A DNA stretch of 64,000 nt from assembly GCA_940671915.1 (NCBI GenBank), contig CALNVZ010003425.1:38710939-38774938 (forward strand). Direction: 5' to 3'. This stretch comes from Paracentrotus lividus. Its lineage: Eukaryota > Echinodermata > Echinoidea > Camarodonta > Echinidae. Numbering within the stretch: position 1 is the stretch's first letter; each line of letters begins with the position of its first letter. The notes below the pieces were generated by a model, which was not told the DNA's origin, did not search any database, and saw only the letters and a list, made by a program, of their open reading frames with translations. This document shows, piece by piece, positions 1 to 13,200 of the stretch. Made by a program: the position numbers and the translations under genes.

Positions 1-475
1 CCTCAAAATTTTGACTCTTTTATTAGTTTGTCGATTTACTCGGATCTTTGATCTGCGACTTCTCTCTCATTTCGACAAGACGTATCACATATATGTAATG
101 GTTATTTTGATATACAGTGCGTTCCAGAAAAAAGTATACCCAACTTTGAGAGCCTCATATTAAAATATTATAGCTTGTGTGACCTTGAAATATATATCAT
201 GATAAAGAGCAACTCATATTTTTTTCAATGATACCAAACTTACATTTATACCTGTGTTGTGACGGATGACTAAGCAGTTGGGCTTTAAAAAACAAGCGTA
301 AAAAGTGCCCTGTCCCAAGTTTGAGCAAAAGCAGCCCTTGCATTTCAATAGATCAAGTAATCCTTTGTGCCTAATGAATGGACTCAGGAAGGCTGACCCC
401 TAACAAACAATGAATGATCAGAAAGCCAGGGCTGCTTCTCAGACAACTTGGTACAGATCACTTTTGACCAAAGTT

Positions 476-1236
476 TTTAACCCTAAAACACCCGGGGTAT
501 TTCGAGTCTTGTCATTTACCGGATGGGGTAGGGGGGGGGCTATTATGCCCCCCTCTGAGATCTCGGCCGCAATCGCGCCGATCGCGACGAAAATTGCACA
601 ATGTAGAGAATACGTAATCTACGCGGTTGCATAGGTAATTTACTAAATTCATATATTTATTTAATATGAATTTATATGCTAATTATTCATGAAATCATAC
701 TTTTGCTCTAATTCACTAAATAAAGCTCTTAGAAGTGCTAATTTTTGGTGAAAATTTCTTTTATAGCATTCCTAACAATGTGAATGAAAAAAAATTATTG
801 GTACCAAGATCGATTTTCTGTATTTCATTGTTTTTTAATTCTTATGTATTTCTTTGTTTTCGACTTTGTTTTCTTTTTTTTTTGGTCAAAATTGATTGCA
901 GAACTTTTGAAGATAATTATGCTCTAAATAAATAATGTTACCCAATGAAAGTGAAAATAAATCATATCTTGGTATTAGGTTAGAAACTCATTTGCATCAT
1001 GACTTTGTACACAAAATCACGTTTTTGAGTGGTTTTGGTCCGACAGATTTTTTTTGAAATCGTGCAGCGTCGTAACCGTATACCGATTTTCGCGAAAATA
1101 GTTTCAAAGATGCGCAAGTACTGAAAGTAAAAAGTCATTGACGCGCGCGTCAAAAAATTCGCGCGGCGGATTTATCGCGAAAAATGTCGAGGGGGGCCAT
1201 TTATCCGCCCCCCCCCCCCGGTGTATTAGGTTAAAC
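476..1236. mobile_element. TIR element with TTAACC ends, nested
   Basis: The left end reads TTTAACCCTAAAACACCCGG. The right end read on the minus strand is TTTAACCTAATACACCGGGG. GC-rich runs flank an AT-rich core. There is no coding capacity. Confidence 0.65.
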
Positions 1237-1335
1237 ACTCGAGTGTTCAGTCATTCCATGACAGTATCGCATGATTTTGATATATAGATAGTATGATGAT
1301 TTACTCTTTGTCTGAAATTAAAATTAATTACACAT

Positions 1336-3412
1336 GGGCAATTCACGAAATCCGGACAATGGGTCCGGAAATCTAAAATGATATTTGGTTAAAATAATTT
1401 TTGATTAAAATACGATGAGTTGAAGTCTATAAGAATCAATAAAAAATTCCCGATGGCGCATTTTCACTTTCTATCATACGCCAAAGTATTCCAATATTTT
1501 TGGGTATAGAAAAGTTATTTAAAAGAAACTCATTTCATTTTCCCAACCAAATCGTTTCTGTCCGATATCTTTAGCATGGATAAGTTTGTAACGGAACCTT
1601 TATCAATATGCATTTCAAAAAATTGTTCAATTGTGACTTTGGTCAAAAACTAATTAATACACCCTCATTTGGAATGTAACGTCGTTACCGAAACATGAAA
1701 CTTGTTAAATTTTTTTCCGCACGAAGACATTATCAAACTATGGCCAATTAAGATTCTAATGTATGACTGCATTCATCATTATCAAAAAGCAAACTTTAGA
1801 TACAACATTAAATATCAAGTTAAAATTGACAACCAATTTGAAACTGTAACGTTCATTACCAATGACCGTAGTGTAACGTCAGTTTACCATGATTTCATTA
1901 TCATTTCATAGAAAGCAATTACAATTGGACTCCTGTATAAAGATCTGAACTAATTATCTGCTTAAACTAACCATTAGCAATAAAAAGACGGCCAGTGTCA
2001 ATGTTAACTCTCTTTAAAGAATGATTTAAGAGTTAGGGAAACCCATGCAGTGTACATGTAGCCCCTTCAAAATCTGCTTTAAAATGTTCGTTATATATCT
2101 ATTGGTGTGATCAAGGTTCATTGCATATATTCTGAACTTTGAATATATGAGCCCTATAATTTTAAATGTTATGATAGATCTAAATCAAAATTATTAGTTG
2201 TATCTAAAAACTTCTATCTCTGTAAAAAAATAATAGATAAATAAAAAAAAAAGTAGTATGCTGCAATGTCTGTGCATCTGCTTAGATGTAACGTGATTTG
2301 TGGTAGAACAAAGACTAGAACAAACACTACTTTTACAGGATTCATTTTTGATGCCAAAGACGACAGTAATTTTTTTCAAAATTTCATTACCTCTATGTAG
2401 CTTTGAAATCTGCATTTTATGACTCGGATCATAACTCTTTACATACAAAATGAGTTTAATGAGATACTGTTGCATTTATAAGTTCTAATTGAGGAAAGAA
2501 ACTATTTAAAAGTATTTTAGAAATCATATTCAACCTATAGAATTGATGTGCTGTGTCTGAGGATTAAATCAGCAAATGTATAACAAATGAAACTTGATTT
2601 CTGACAGGATCACATACACTACACAACAAAGAATACAGTGTGGGAATCCTACGTGTATTAATCAATCAAAAACTATTTTTTAGTTTCTAATATCTTATAC
2701 TAAAATTTCCCCAGTATTTACAGTCTATGTAATGGAATTTAGTTCTTAAAGTAGTAAGAAAATAAACTTTTCAAAATATTCTGTACAAACCTATAGGAAA
2801 TGTGGTGTAAAACTGTCATGTTCACAGGAAAGTTTAACTGAATAAGAGGAAAAATTGATTACGTTACTTCTTTTTTGCCAATCTGTTGCCTATAACATAG
2901 GTATGATGTGCATATCAAACACATAATTCTCAGAAGCCAGGAACACAAAATATTTTGATCCAAATCAAAATTGAGATTTTACATGTGTAAAGTCTATGGA
3001 AGCTGTAAGGGTAACGTCAGTATGTAACATCAGTTACGACATGTCTTCACAAAAGTTTCCCAGATAAAAAAAAAATTATGAAAATCCTCTCCTTATTTGC
3101 AAATCTATTCATAAGGACCTAGGTATGATGTCATATCAAGACTTATCATTATACACGCGTGGAATGAGATATGAGATTTGATCAAACACCATATTTGCAG
3201 TCTTGTTCTGTAACGTCAGTTACCGACACGTTTTGCTTTGCATCTCAATAGAAATAATTGTAGGGTGGAATTTTTTTACAACTTCTTTCTTTACACTTAC
3301 TTATTTAGATAGTACTTAATTGAGACCCAAGATATTCTTATTCATGTAACTACAGTACAAACAATGTAGAAAGTTCTGGTTGTGTGTAACGTCAGTTACC
3401 GTGGAATTGCCC
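1336..3412. mobile_element. GGGCAATTC element with 4-bp duplication ACAT, word-punctuated
   Basis: It starts GGGCAATTC (1336) and ends GAATTGCCC (3412), flanked on both sides by ACAT (1332-1335, 3413-3416). The body is non-coding and carries variants of GTAACGTCAGTTACCG at 1676, 1846, 1873, 3011, 3210 and 3386. Its right third is homologous to 53850-54286. Confidence 0.82.
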
Positions 3413-4084
3413 ACATAAGTTATACAATTTTAATATGAGACTCTCAAAGTTGGGTATACTTTCATCTGGGACGCACTGTACAGCACATATCTATCCCACA
3501 TGCATGCTTAAAATTACATTGGGAGTTGCTGTGTTCAGAAATTTCTACATCGTATATTGGATAAGTCACAGGATCATACGTCCATATTCACAAAGGTGTC
3601 CCATATTTAGCCATAGCTTAAATCTGTGGTTTAACTATGGGTAGCAAAATGATGACACAATTGTCTACGGTGTTATGTTCCCTAAACATTTCCTGCATTC
3701 TGGAATTGTGCTTATTGTGGTTTGGAATACTTTTGTACTGATCATTCCCAGGTAGTTTTTAAAAGTTTCAGGGTTAACAAAAGTTTTGATAGATAAATAA
3801 ATTTTTAAATCACCAAAATGACAAGAAATTAACTCAACTTAGTTGAGAGTCATATAAACTTCAAACAGAAATGTCTGTAAAGGACTGCACACATATGAAT
3901 GGCCTCAGCATTTTAGCTGTTTTTTGGTCATGTTATGATTAAATTTGAATAGCAATCCATGGCAGTGGATTTTTTTTTTACTATGATATTCTTCCTTAAT
4001 AACAATGATTTGGTTCACGTTTCCATAACAAGACTTTTTCTTGAACCATCAAGGAAGTACATCATTCTACATGTATACATGTAC

Positions 4085-4150
4085 CTCTGATCTATGCTGT
4101 TGGTTTCGCAGTGTTAAAGCAACTGTGTTTGGGTCAGTACAATACAATAG
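4085..4150 (-). pseudogene. Exon 24 shadow: 3' part of exon 24 duplicated downstream, donor kept
   Basis: The plus strand at 4095-4149 repeats 4178-4234 (CTGTTGGTTT, TGTTTGGGTCAGTAC shared) at an 83-bp offset. The minus-strand donor reads AGAG|GTACAT. It fits the rule that downstream copies retain the donor side. Confidence 0.82.
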
Positions 4151-4167
4151 TATAGCATTCTACATAC

Positions 4168-4319
4168 CTCAGCTCGATACTGTTGGTTTTGTAGTGCTAA
4201 TGCAACCGTGTTTGGGTCAGTACAGTACAACAGTTCTTCCTCTTCACGATGGGTCTGAGTAGGAGAGAACTCCTGACAGACAAAATTCACTGCTTCAGTG
4301 CAGATATTCCGAAGGCAAG
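4168..4319 (-). CDS. HERC1: HERC1 coding exon 24 (residues 1532-1582)
   Basis: 152 nt, phase 1 in and phase 0 out, acceptor GACCAG, donor GTATGT. It encodes CLRNICTEAVNFVCQEFSPT and NTVALALQNQQYRAE. It aligns to the vertebrate ENVVSFV ... MEQQQLRAE segment. It is the last HERC1 exon I can find in the window. Confidence 0.88.
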
Positions 4320-5311
4320 CTGGTCAAAGAAATAAACATATTATAATGATAATAATAATAATAGTAATAATAATAATAAGGCATTTGTACTGTGCAATCA
4401 TTTTTACCTGATGGGTGCTTAGTGTCCCCTGGCTCTTTGTTAACATTTGGTAAATAATTTGAATACATGTAATGTACAGTCCTGGAGAAATGTTAGTAGA
4501 CAACATAACATGCTTCGAAGGGAGAATTAAACTGTGACCTTTGACCTCATCAGCAACCTGCAAGAAGTTTTGGTGGAGTTTATGGACATCTTTAAAAAAC
4601 AGGACCAAAATCTCTTGAGAATTAATCTACAATTTAGCCATTCATTTGACTGAAAAATGACATTTTAACTTTCATCTTTAGAGCAACCTGTAGCATTTCT
4701 TGGTCTATGAGTTATTTCTGGGTTGTATACAGCATCACTGAGAGAATATCAACAATTCAATCAGGGTCGTAGCATGTATTATCACTCTGTATTCATATTG
4801 CAGATCCATTTTATAAAACACATATGGCATGTTTTTTAGCTTGTGCATTTGGTGATATGCACAGCACTCACTTATGTCACAATGTGATGGGCAATGAACT
4901 CGACTTAAGTTTCATTCATTTTTACATTGTGACTTCAACTTGTGCAGAATTTATGTACTAATACACCCAAAAACATGCATTATTTGTATAATGATTTTCA
5001 AGTTTAATATCAGCTTTCAACTCACAAAGACAGTTTTGATGTTTATTGAGATAACATGGATAGGTATTCTTCGTTGAAGGACAATCTGCATCACCAAAGA
5101 GCTTGGTACCATCTTGGCTGGAAGGAGGAGATTCTGGAGATTTACTAATACTTTTATCCTGTAAGAAAGGAAATTACATGTATGTTTCAATTTATTAGAT
5201 ATGTAAAACTTGTTATATTCACAGCATTCCCAATTTCTTTTTTACACAGAAAATAAAAGAAAAATATTTGCCATGAAAGTCCTTACTTCCTGCTTTCTTC
5301 TCCTCTCCTCC

Positions 5312-5346
<35 letters not shown>

Positions 5347-7159
5347 TTAGGAAGCCTGAATGAATAATGTATCCATTTTCAAACTTACATATATGTCTTC
5401 ATAACTTCTGAAAAAAATAATCTTGAATTACAGCATGTCAGATCAATTTTCATGATGACACAATATGTACAAGTGCAAAAGATTAAGTTATAATTAAAAC
5501 AATTCTTCTTCCTGTCAACTACATTGTAACAAGTAATTAAAAAGCATTTCATTACCTCATTTTGTTTCGTTCCTTCCTTCTTGTCTTGTGAATCTCCTGT
5601 ATAAAAGAACAAATTCATTGACCTAGATTAATGTCTGTCAATACGAATTTGAATTTGAAAAAAAAATGATATCAACACATTAATATAAACAAAGCAGCAT
5701 TAAAGGGTTTTGATAGGACTTCAATTCATTGTAAACAAAATACAACAAGACAAATGTGACTGTGTCTCCTACATATGCAAGTAATGTGTAAATTTCGGTG
5801 CTGGTGTTGATGTTGGAAGCAGAATTTAGCTTGCCTCACATAGCTCCAACACCTAATCTGAGTTTCTAAAAGATGGTCTAATTCACATTACTGATAGCTA
5901 AACACCAAGTAAATTTTGTCTCATGACTAGTCCTATTTTAATTTTGATGCTGTGCTGATGTAAAAATCGGCCCAACACCAACGCCATAGGGTGAATATCT
6001 AACTTAAAATCACCTACTATATTGTTCTTCTAGAGGAAACATCATTTTTGTAACTCGTTCGTTTTTTCCATATAGAGCAGCATACTCATACACATACCTG
6101 TCTTATCAAGATCAAGGAGGATACTCTGATGTCCGTTCTCTAGCATAGCTGGATTGACACCCAAGATCAGAAACATACATCTCTCTATCAATGATTTACA
6201 TGCCTCACTGAAGCTGAAGTAGGTTTGCTTAGGGGCTGCCTTGGACGATTCCCCAGGGTCCTCCTCTCTCACAGTGTCTTCGTCTTCATCGGTGTTGCTG
6301 GGGTCAGGTTTCGGAGGTTCCGCCTCGGGATCTACTTCCAGGTCAGAGAGGTTAGGGTTCTGGCTGCTACTTGAAGTCGAGGATTGGTCTGCTACAAGTC
6401 GGATCAAAGAAAGGGATTGTATTAATGATGGGTTATTAAGCAAATTCATGACACAATCTCTCACTAACCAGCCCAAATTTGTTTTGTTTTTCATCACTGA
6501 CTTTTTCAGAACACACTCGCATTGATGACTTTAGATATCCTAAATAGTGAAACCTTCAAAAGAGCGGTAAGGAAAGCAAAATGTAAAATCAATCTTCTTT
6601 TTCTACACCAACAACATCTGAAGGAGAAAAAGATTATTCTTTTCTTTGTTTACAAAATCGGCAATTCTATGTCTTAAAGAATGATCATGTGGGTACTTCT
6701 TCAGCAGCTAAAGGGAGGAAAATACTGTATGAATATAATAAGCGTTATAATTGACATGCTGACTCTCACCTATTTTAGTGCGCAGAAAGGACTTTGTTCT
6801 TGGGCTGTAGGTAATGACGGCTGCTGTAGCCCCTGCAGGAAGCGCTGATGATGTGGAAGGAGTGGCTGCGGTAGAATACCTTGCACCTGTCTCAGAATCA
6901 GAGAGATTGGTGGCTTCCTCCATGCTGTCCGTCTCAACCTCTTGGGTCTCCTGTCTTTGCATGAGTTTGGTGGTCACCAATTTACGTCGGACGCGGTATA
7001 CAGTCCGGTAGACCTCAATAAGGCTCTTACAATCCTCAAGGTTTGATCTAATGAAACAGAGGGTGAGGGGATCGTGAAATGTCTAAAACAAAACAATCTC
7101 TTGCAAATGATGCAGATAATGGTAATGATTGGAATAAAATGATGATAAAGATGATGATT

Positions 7160-7217
<58 letters not shown>

Positions 7218-10200
7218 CTGATATATTTTCAATTGATTATATCGCTAGAACAATGAAAGTAACAATTAAAATGATACTCGTTAAACACTTGTTCATGGCT
7301 TTGTAAAGGTCTTGGAGCAATCTAACATCATTACAAGAACATCCTTGAATATATGGAACTAATTTTCAAACTTAATCATGACCGTGCTGAAATGTGAATT
7401 GTACCTTGATCTCTGCGCAGCTAGATGGAATAAGCGAGTGTGTTTGAGAAGACATGCTAGTAGACATCGAGTTGCTCTATCCAAGAGATCATCTAAATCA
7501 TCGTCACTTGTCTCCCAGCCTGATGAACATAAACAAAAACACATCATGAATTAATCCCACAAGAATCACCTCACATTCATAATAGTAAAATCTCTATTAC
7601 AGACCACTCACATTATGAGGTGCTCAAAACCAAGCCACCTGCATTGTTAAAATGATTTATTATAATAATGATAATAACAATAATACCATTATATATCATG
7701 TGCTTTTCCCATATGGCTAAAAGCGCTTTACAGTATATTATTACCCCATTCATTGGATTAAATTCCAGCAGCCATACATTTTACAGGCACTATGGAATTT
7801 ATTCTCACAGTTACCTATTTACACCTGGGTGGAGTGAAGCAAATATAGATAAAATGCCTTCCCCAAGGACACATTTGCCGGTGCTGGGAATCAAACCCAC
7901 AACCTTTTACATCCCCAGTCAAATGATACCACCACTAAACTACAGCACTTCTACTGATCACAGGGACACAAAAATACACAGCAAATGGCTGGTTGAATCT
8001 TCTTTGGAATGTTAGTTTTCTTGCCTGGAGGGAAATTAAATAAAATGAAATGAACATGTGCCTGATATTGTTTTTGATTAGATATAAGAAAAAAAATGTC
8101 CGTGTTAGTTTGTTCTTAAAGAGAATCTCGTGTAGTGGGAGAGGTGAACCATAGGTCAAGAAAATAATTGTCAGCTTTTAAATTATTTTCAAGGTATTTA
8201 TCAGGGATGCCACTAGGTGTCCTCCAAAAACCCTGAAAATTTTTCGCGGGCCGGAGCGCGCAGCGCGAAGTCCCAATACAATAATTGCCAATAGGCCGGG
8301 GTCCAAGCTCTGAGGTTCTAGATGCTCTGTTACTGCTACCTGAGCCTATTATTTGAATGATTTTCCCCAAAAATTAACCCAAATTTATGGGTAATTTTCA
8401 TGTAATAAAAAAAAAAAAAAAAAACATCTAATCTACTCACTCAAACATAATTAAAGATGAAGGCAGAGTAGACTTCAATAGAAATAGTATCCATTTTTAA
8501 TTTTAATCTTGATGAAGTATTTTGGGCATTCGAAATTCCATGTTACAGGATAAAACTTTCAGTATTCCAATGCTTCTGTGGTGTACTGTAGGCAAAGTCG
8601 GAACTTCGGAAGTAACTTTTTAGTCCGATAGAAATATTTCGCGGCTATCTTTCTTCTCTAGCAATTTCCACTGAAATTTCTTCTTGACTGCACTGTCAAT
8701 TTTCTTGTCATGTGATTCTCTTTCTATATTCATGGCACATATCATTCCACAATTAATCCATTAAAAAAATCCAGAGTAGTGAAGTCCAAGGCAAGCACGA
8801 TCGTGAACGAAAAACTCGCCAGGAAATATGGGGTACCGGCCAAGCGCTGGCGTGCCCGGAGCGCTGGGGCGAGAGCAAGGCATAGGTCCGCTCGCTCTGC
8901 AGAAAACCCACGTGTATACTTATTCACATCACACACCATATATGGACAAGATCGCTAGAATTGTGGTACAGTCGTTTTCATAAAAAATTACAAATTACGT
9001 ACATAATTCACACATTGCATACTACAAAGTAGTCTACAAACGACTTTAATTTTTTTATCGTTGAGATTTCTTTTGCTTCCCCATTTTTCAACGCATTCAC
9101 AGTCAATCAATGGGCAATTATTCCGGGTTTTTTTTAACAGGAAAGTCGGAAAACCGGAAATAAGACAGATAAAAGGGAAAAAACCGGAATTCCGGGAAAA
9201 ACCGGAAAAGTGGCATCCCTGATTTATGAAGAATTTTGTTGTAGAGAGTTCTGCTGAAAAGGATTGCTCTTCAAATGCTCTCATAATAATAATATGACCA
9301 AAAAAGCTGATATGTTCGGGTCCCAAAAATGTGAGCACATGTACATGTAGTCCCATACATGCATTTCTTTGTGCAAGGCATGTCACTCCTAAAAGAAATT
9401 GATAAATTTCTTATCATTTTCTTGATTCCAATACCTCACATCAATAAACAATTCTTAGATGCATTGTTATCAATCGTTCCCATCACTCTGAGACAGTTTC
9501 TTCCACGATTCAATCTCATGACTACAACACTAGATTAGCTTTAAGTACCTACCTCTACTGAGGGCATACTCCTGCATAGCATTCCATATCGATTGGCCAG
9601 GTTCTCTGCTCTTCCCAAGGGTAAGGTCTAGGAGAGATAGACTACCCTTGTGTACGTTGTGCTCAGAGATGTCAAAATCATCATCGCCAAGCATGGCCGC
9701 TTCAGACATCTTACTCACTAGTTTGTCTGAAAGATTGAAAGACAGAATATTGAATATCATGTTATGGCACTGAAATGTTAATTTTAAATAAAACTAGTGT
9801 TCTGGTCATGGCATTGAATTGTGGACCACACTGTTTAAAAGTGATTTGGATAGGTTGATAACAGTTCAGCTAAGCATAATTTTGTGCTGTGAGGTTTTGA
9901 AATCGCCAAAATGATAAAGAATTAACCCAATTCAGCTTTGAGTCACATGTACTTACACAGAAATGCATGTGTGGGGCAATACAAAATGTTCGGGACCCAA
10001 ACGTGCAGCTATTAGGGTATATTTTGGGTCATATTATGACTACTAGGGCACTTGAAGAGCAATCCTTTCTTGTGGAGCTTTTTATCATGATATTCTTCCC
10101 AAATAACCTTCCCACTACACTAGATTCCCTTTAAAAAATAAAAACCAGTCAAATGTGCCCTCATATTGTTCTGATCACATAAGAGTAAACATATGCCAGA

Positions 10201-13200
10201 CATGATTATGTTCCGTGCAAGAGCATTTCAATCATGATGAAATTAAGTGTTAAGATCTGATTGGGACACATCAAATGTTTATGCTTGCTGCGAAAAGATG
10301 TAAGTCAAAGCCCAAGTAGAGCGGGACAACCTTTTTTGATCATGCAAGAAACTCCAAAAGTGTAAATGTTTGTTTTCTTCAGCTGCTAGGGAGCCTCACT
10401 GTTGTCAATGACCTTTGAACAAAAGGACCCAGATGATCTTATTCATCAATACATTGTGAGTACTGTATAAGTGGTTTCTTTCGCGGGGTTTTTTTTTTTG
10501 CGAATTTCGCGAATTGGGATGCAACTGCGAATTTAACATTGTGCGAAAAGGTTTTGAACAGTACCGCGAATTTATTCATGCTAGAAAATGTTTTTAACTC
10601 CATGCATGTGCTCGCGGAACAGAGTTAATTGTCAGCACTATTAATAGCACACACAACGATGTAGCGCGATGCATGGATGACTGGTACGTAGGTCAAAAGA
10701 ATACGGTCATTGTACTGTTTATAGCACATAATGTGTTTAAATAATGTCTCGTTTTTTAGATAGGAAAAGATGGATTACTTATAGATCTAGTTACTTTTAA
10801 TTCCAGATTTTGCCGACCGCGAATTTAACATCGCGCGAAAATGTCGCAACCCCTGCCAACCGCGAAAATATCTGTACACAAAAAAAAACACTTATACAGT
10901 AGTGTGCAGATCATACCAATATATATTGCACCTGTTTGTTTGATTCAATGCCCCAGCCAAGCAAGCCTACCAATTTTGATCATGCGTAAATCTCCAAAAG
11001 TGTAAAAATGTATTTTCATTGGCTGCTAGGGGAGCCACATTGTTGTCAATGACCTTTGAACGAAAGTACCTAACCTATGCAATGTATGAAGAGTGTGAGG
11101 ATCTTACAATTAAGTTGCACCTACTTCTCCGGTTCAATGCCCCAGCCAAAGAGCCAACAACTTTTTACCATTCAAGAATCTCCATGAGTGTAAAATTTTG
11201 TTTTCATCGGCTGCTGGTGTAGCCTCAGTGTTTTCAATGACCTTCAAATTTAGCAAAAAAGTGTGAGGATCTTACCGATATGTTGCACCTGCTTTTCCAT
11301 GCCATTCTGCATGAGCTTGGACACCATCCAGCCACTGGTTTCTCTCTCCTCCTTGGACAGGGGTCTCCAGGCCAGCATACCACCAAGACACCAGCCAATC
11401 ACCAATGAACAGGTGCGTTCTAAATCAACCATCCACACCCATCCTCTGACAGGCTGGGGTAGTGGCATTGCTGTTGGGTCGGGCGAGTCCGAGGATACTG
11501 TCAAAGGTGAAAAGAAGGAAAGAAATTTTATATAGTCATGGAAATGTGTTTCAAAAGCTGCTTTTACTTCTGATTATGTACATGTATGTACCTCTTTCAG
11601 TTTACTAATTTTTTTTCCATGTATCATAAAGGTGTCATTTGAATTTTATCATAATCCAATCACATAGAAAATTTTGACAAAATATTGTCTTATATATATA
11701 TACTTTCATAAAGAAAACAAGAGTACGATAAATACTTTGGTGTAGCTGAACTTCAGTACATTTATTGTTCAAATGACAAGGAAAAATTATTACCTCTCAT
11801 TGGCCATTCCATTTCTTGGTCTTCAAGAACTCCTGCTGCTGGTAGAAGACGGTTGAGTTTGTCCAGCTCCGGAAGAAGGGCGAGTAGGTGGTGGAGAAGA
11901 GGGCGTGTCACCGTCACCGGTAGTAGAAGAAGGGAGTGCAGGATGTGTGACAGCATGGATCCCGCAGCAGAGTTTATCAGAACATCTGGAAAGGAGATGA
12001 TTAGATTTTTTTTTAAAGAAGCAATTATAAACATGGAAAGGTCAAGGATGATTGAGTTTGTCCAGCTCCGGAAGAAGGGCGAGTAGGTGGTGGAGAAGAG
12101 GGCGTGTCACTGTCACCGGTAGTAGAAGAAGGGAGTGCAGGATGTGAGACAGCATGGATCCCATAGCAGAGTTTATCAGAACATCTGGAAAGGAGATGAT
12201 TAGATTTTTTTTCTTTTTTAAAGCAATTATTAACATGGAAAGGTCGAGGATGATCGAGTTTGTCCAGCTCAGGAAGAAGGGCGAGTAGGTGGTGGAGAAG
12301 AGGGCGTGTCACCGTCACCGGTAGAAGGAGAAGGGAGTGCAGGATGTGAGACAGCATGGATCCCGCAGCAGAGTTGATCAGAACATTTGGAAAGGAGATC
12401 AAAGAAATGGGCAATTATAAAGATGAAAAGGGCAAAATAATATCTTTACATCATTGAAATGCTAATGTGCGAATGAATAATGAATATCCTCCAGGTCTAC
12501 TTTTTTAAGAATTGCTTATTTCACTTTTTCATACCCGCAACATCCCATATTATAGCTTTACCTCTTTGCTTGCTTTTAACAGCCTGTGAACACTCTGCTT
12601 CAAGAGAGTTGTAGACCATGTAACCCTATCCTCAGGGATCCATTTCATGAAAGGACTTGTCGGATATTTTATCTGAAAATCTGTTATAAGCTACTAAAAT
12701 ACTTGCATCTAATTGGCTGAGAGCAAATTTGTCGGATAAAATGTCTGACAAGTCCTTTGATGAAATGCCCCCCATGTATCATATTAAACAACTGCTCATT
12801 TTTTTTTATGTAGCCAACACTAACTATAACCTTACTGCTTAGCTGGCTTCTAACAGCCTGTGAAGGATTACTTCTGCTCTGGTTCAAGAGCACTGTAGAC
12901 CATGTAACCCTGTCCTTAGGTCTACTTTGTAAAAACGGCTCACATTGCCTTTTGGTAGCCAACACATCCCATCATTACTTTACCCATAGGTTTGCTTCTA
13001 ACAGCCTGTGAAACATTACATCCACTTTGGTTCAAGAAGGTTGTAGACCATAGGATTTGTGTAACCCTGTCTTCGGGTCTTTCTTTTACAACTACTCATT
13101 TTGCTTTTAGGTAGCCAACAATACGTTTAGCTTTACATCTTAACTTGCTATCTGAAAAGTGATGATGATGATGATCCACAGCATTTATATTGCGCCATAT

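Larger units (their letters stand above)
115..3478. mobile_element. Mariner-like TIR element (TA target site), expanded by insertions
   Basis: The TIRs of about 50 bp start CAGTGCGT at 115 and end ACGCACTG at 3478. They share the words AGTATACCCAACTTTGAGAG and CTCATATTA. TA flanks both ends (113-114, 3479-3480). Without the inner insertions the element would be only about 0.5 kb, a MITE. No transposase ORF is present. Confidence 0.85.
1..4084. mobile_element. HERC1 intron 24: nested TIR elements
   Basis: No exon was found here. Most of the interval is a three-layer insertion (115-3478, see separate entries). Positions 3570-3790 resemble the MITE at 16916-17223 (shared words TATTCACAAAGG, ATCTGTGGTTTAACTATGG). 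Positions 3790-4020 are distantly like the repeat at 9787-10135. Confidence 0.6.

Noticed and set aside
4324-4608. Minus-strand open frame next to exon 24, considered as a HERC1 exon
   Set aside because: No similarity to HERC1, no compatible splice sites; the frame includes an ATT repeat.
7855-7950. Functional tRNA gene on the minus strand
   Set aside because: A- and B-box-like words are present, but no cloverleaf acceptor stem closes. A long body and a simple-repeat tail follow, as in a SINE.
9061-9221. Coding remnant (Gly/Phe frame) inside the 8202-9221 element
   Set aside because: Frame is driven by CCGGAAAA-type repeats; no domain recognised.
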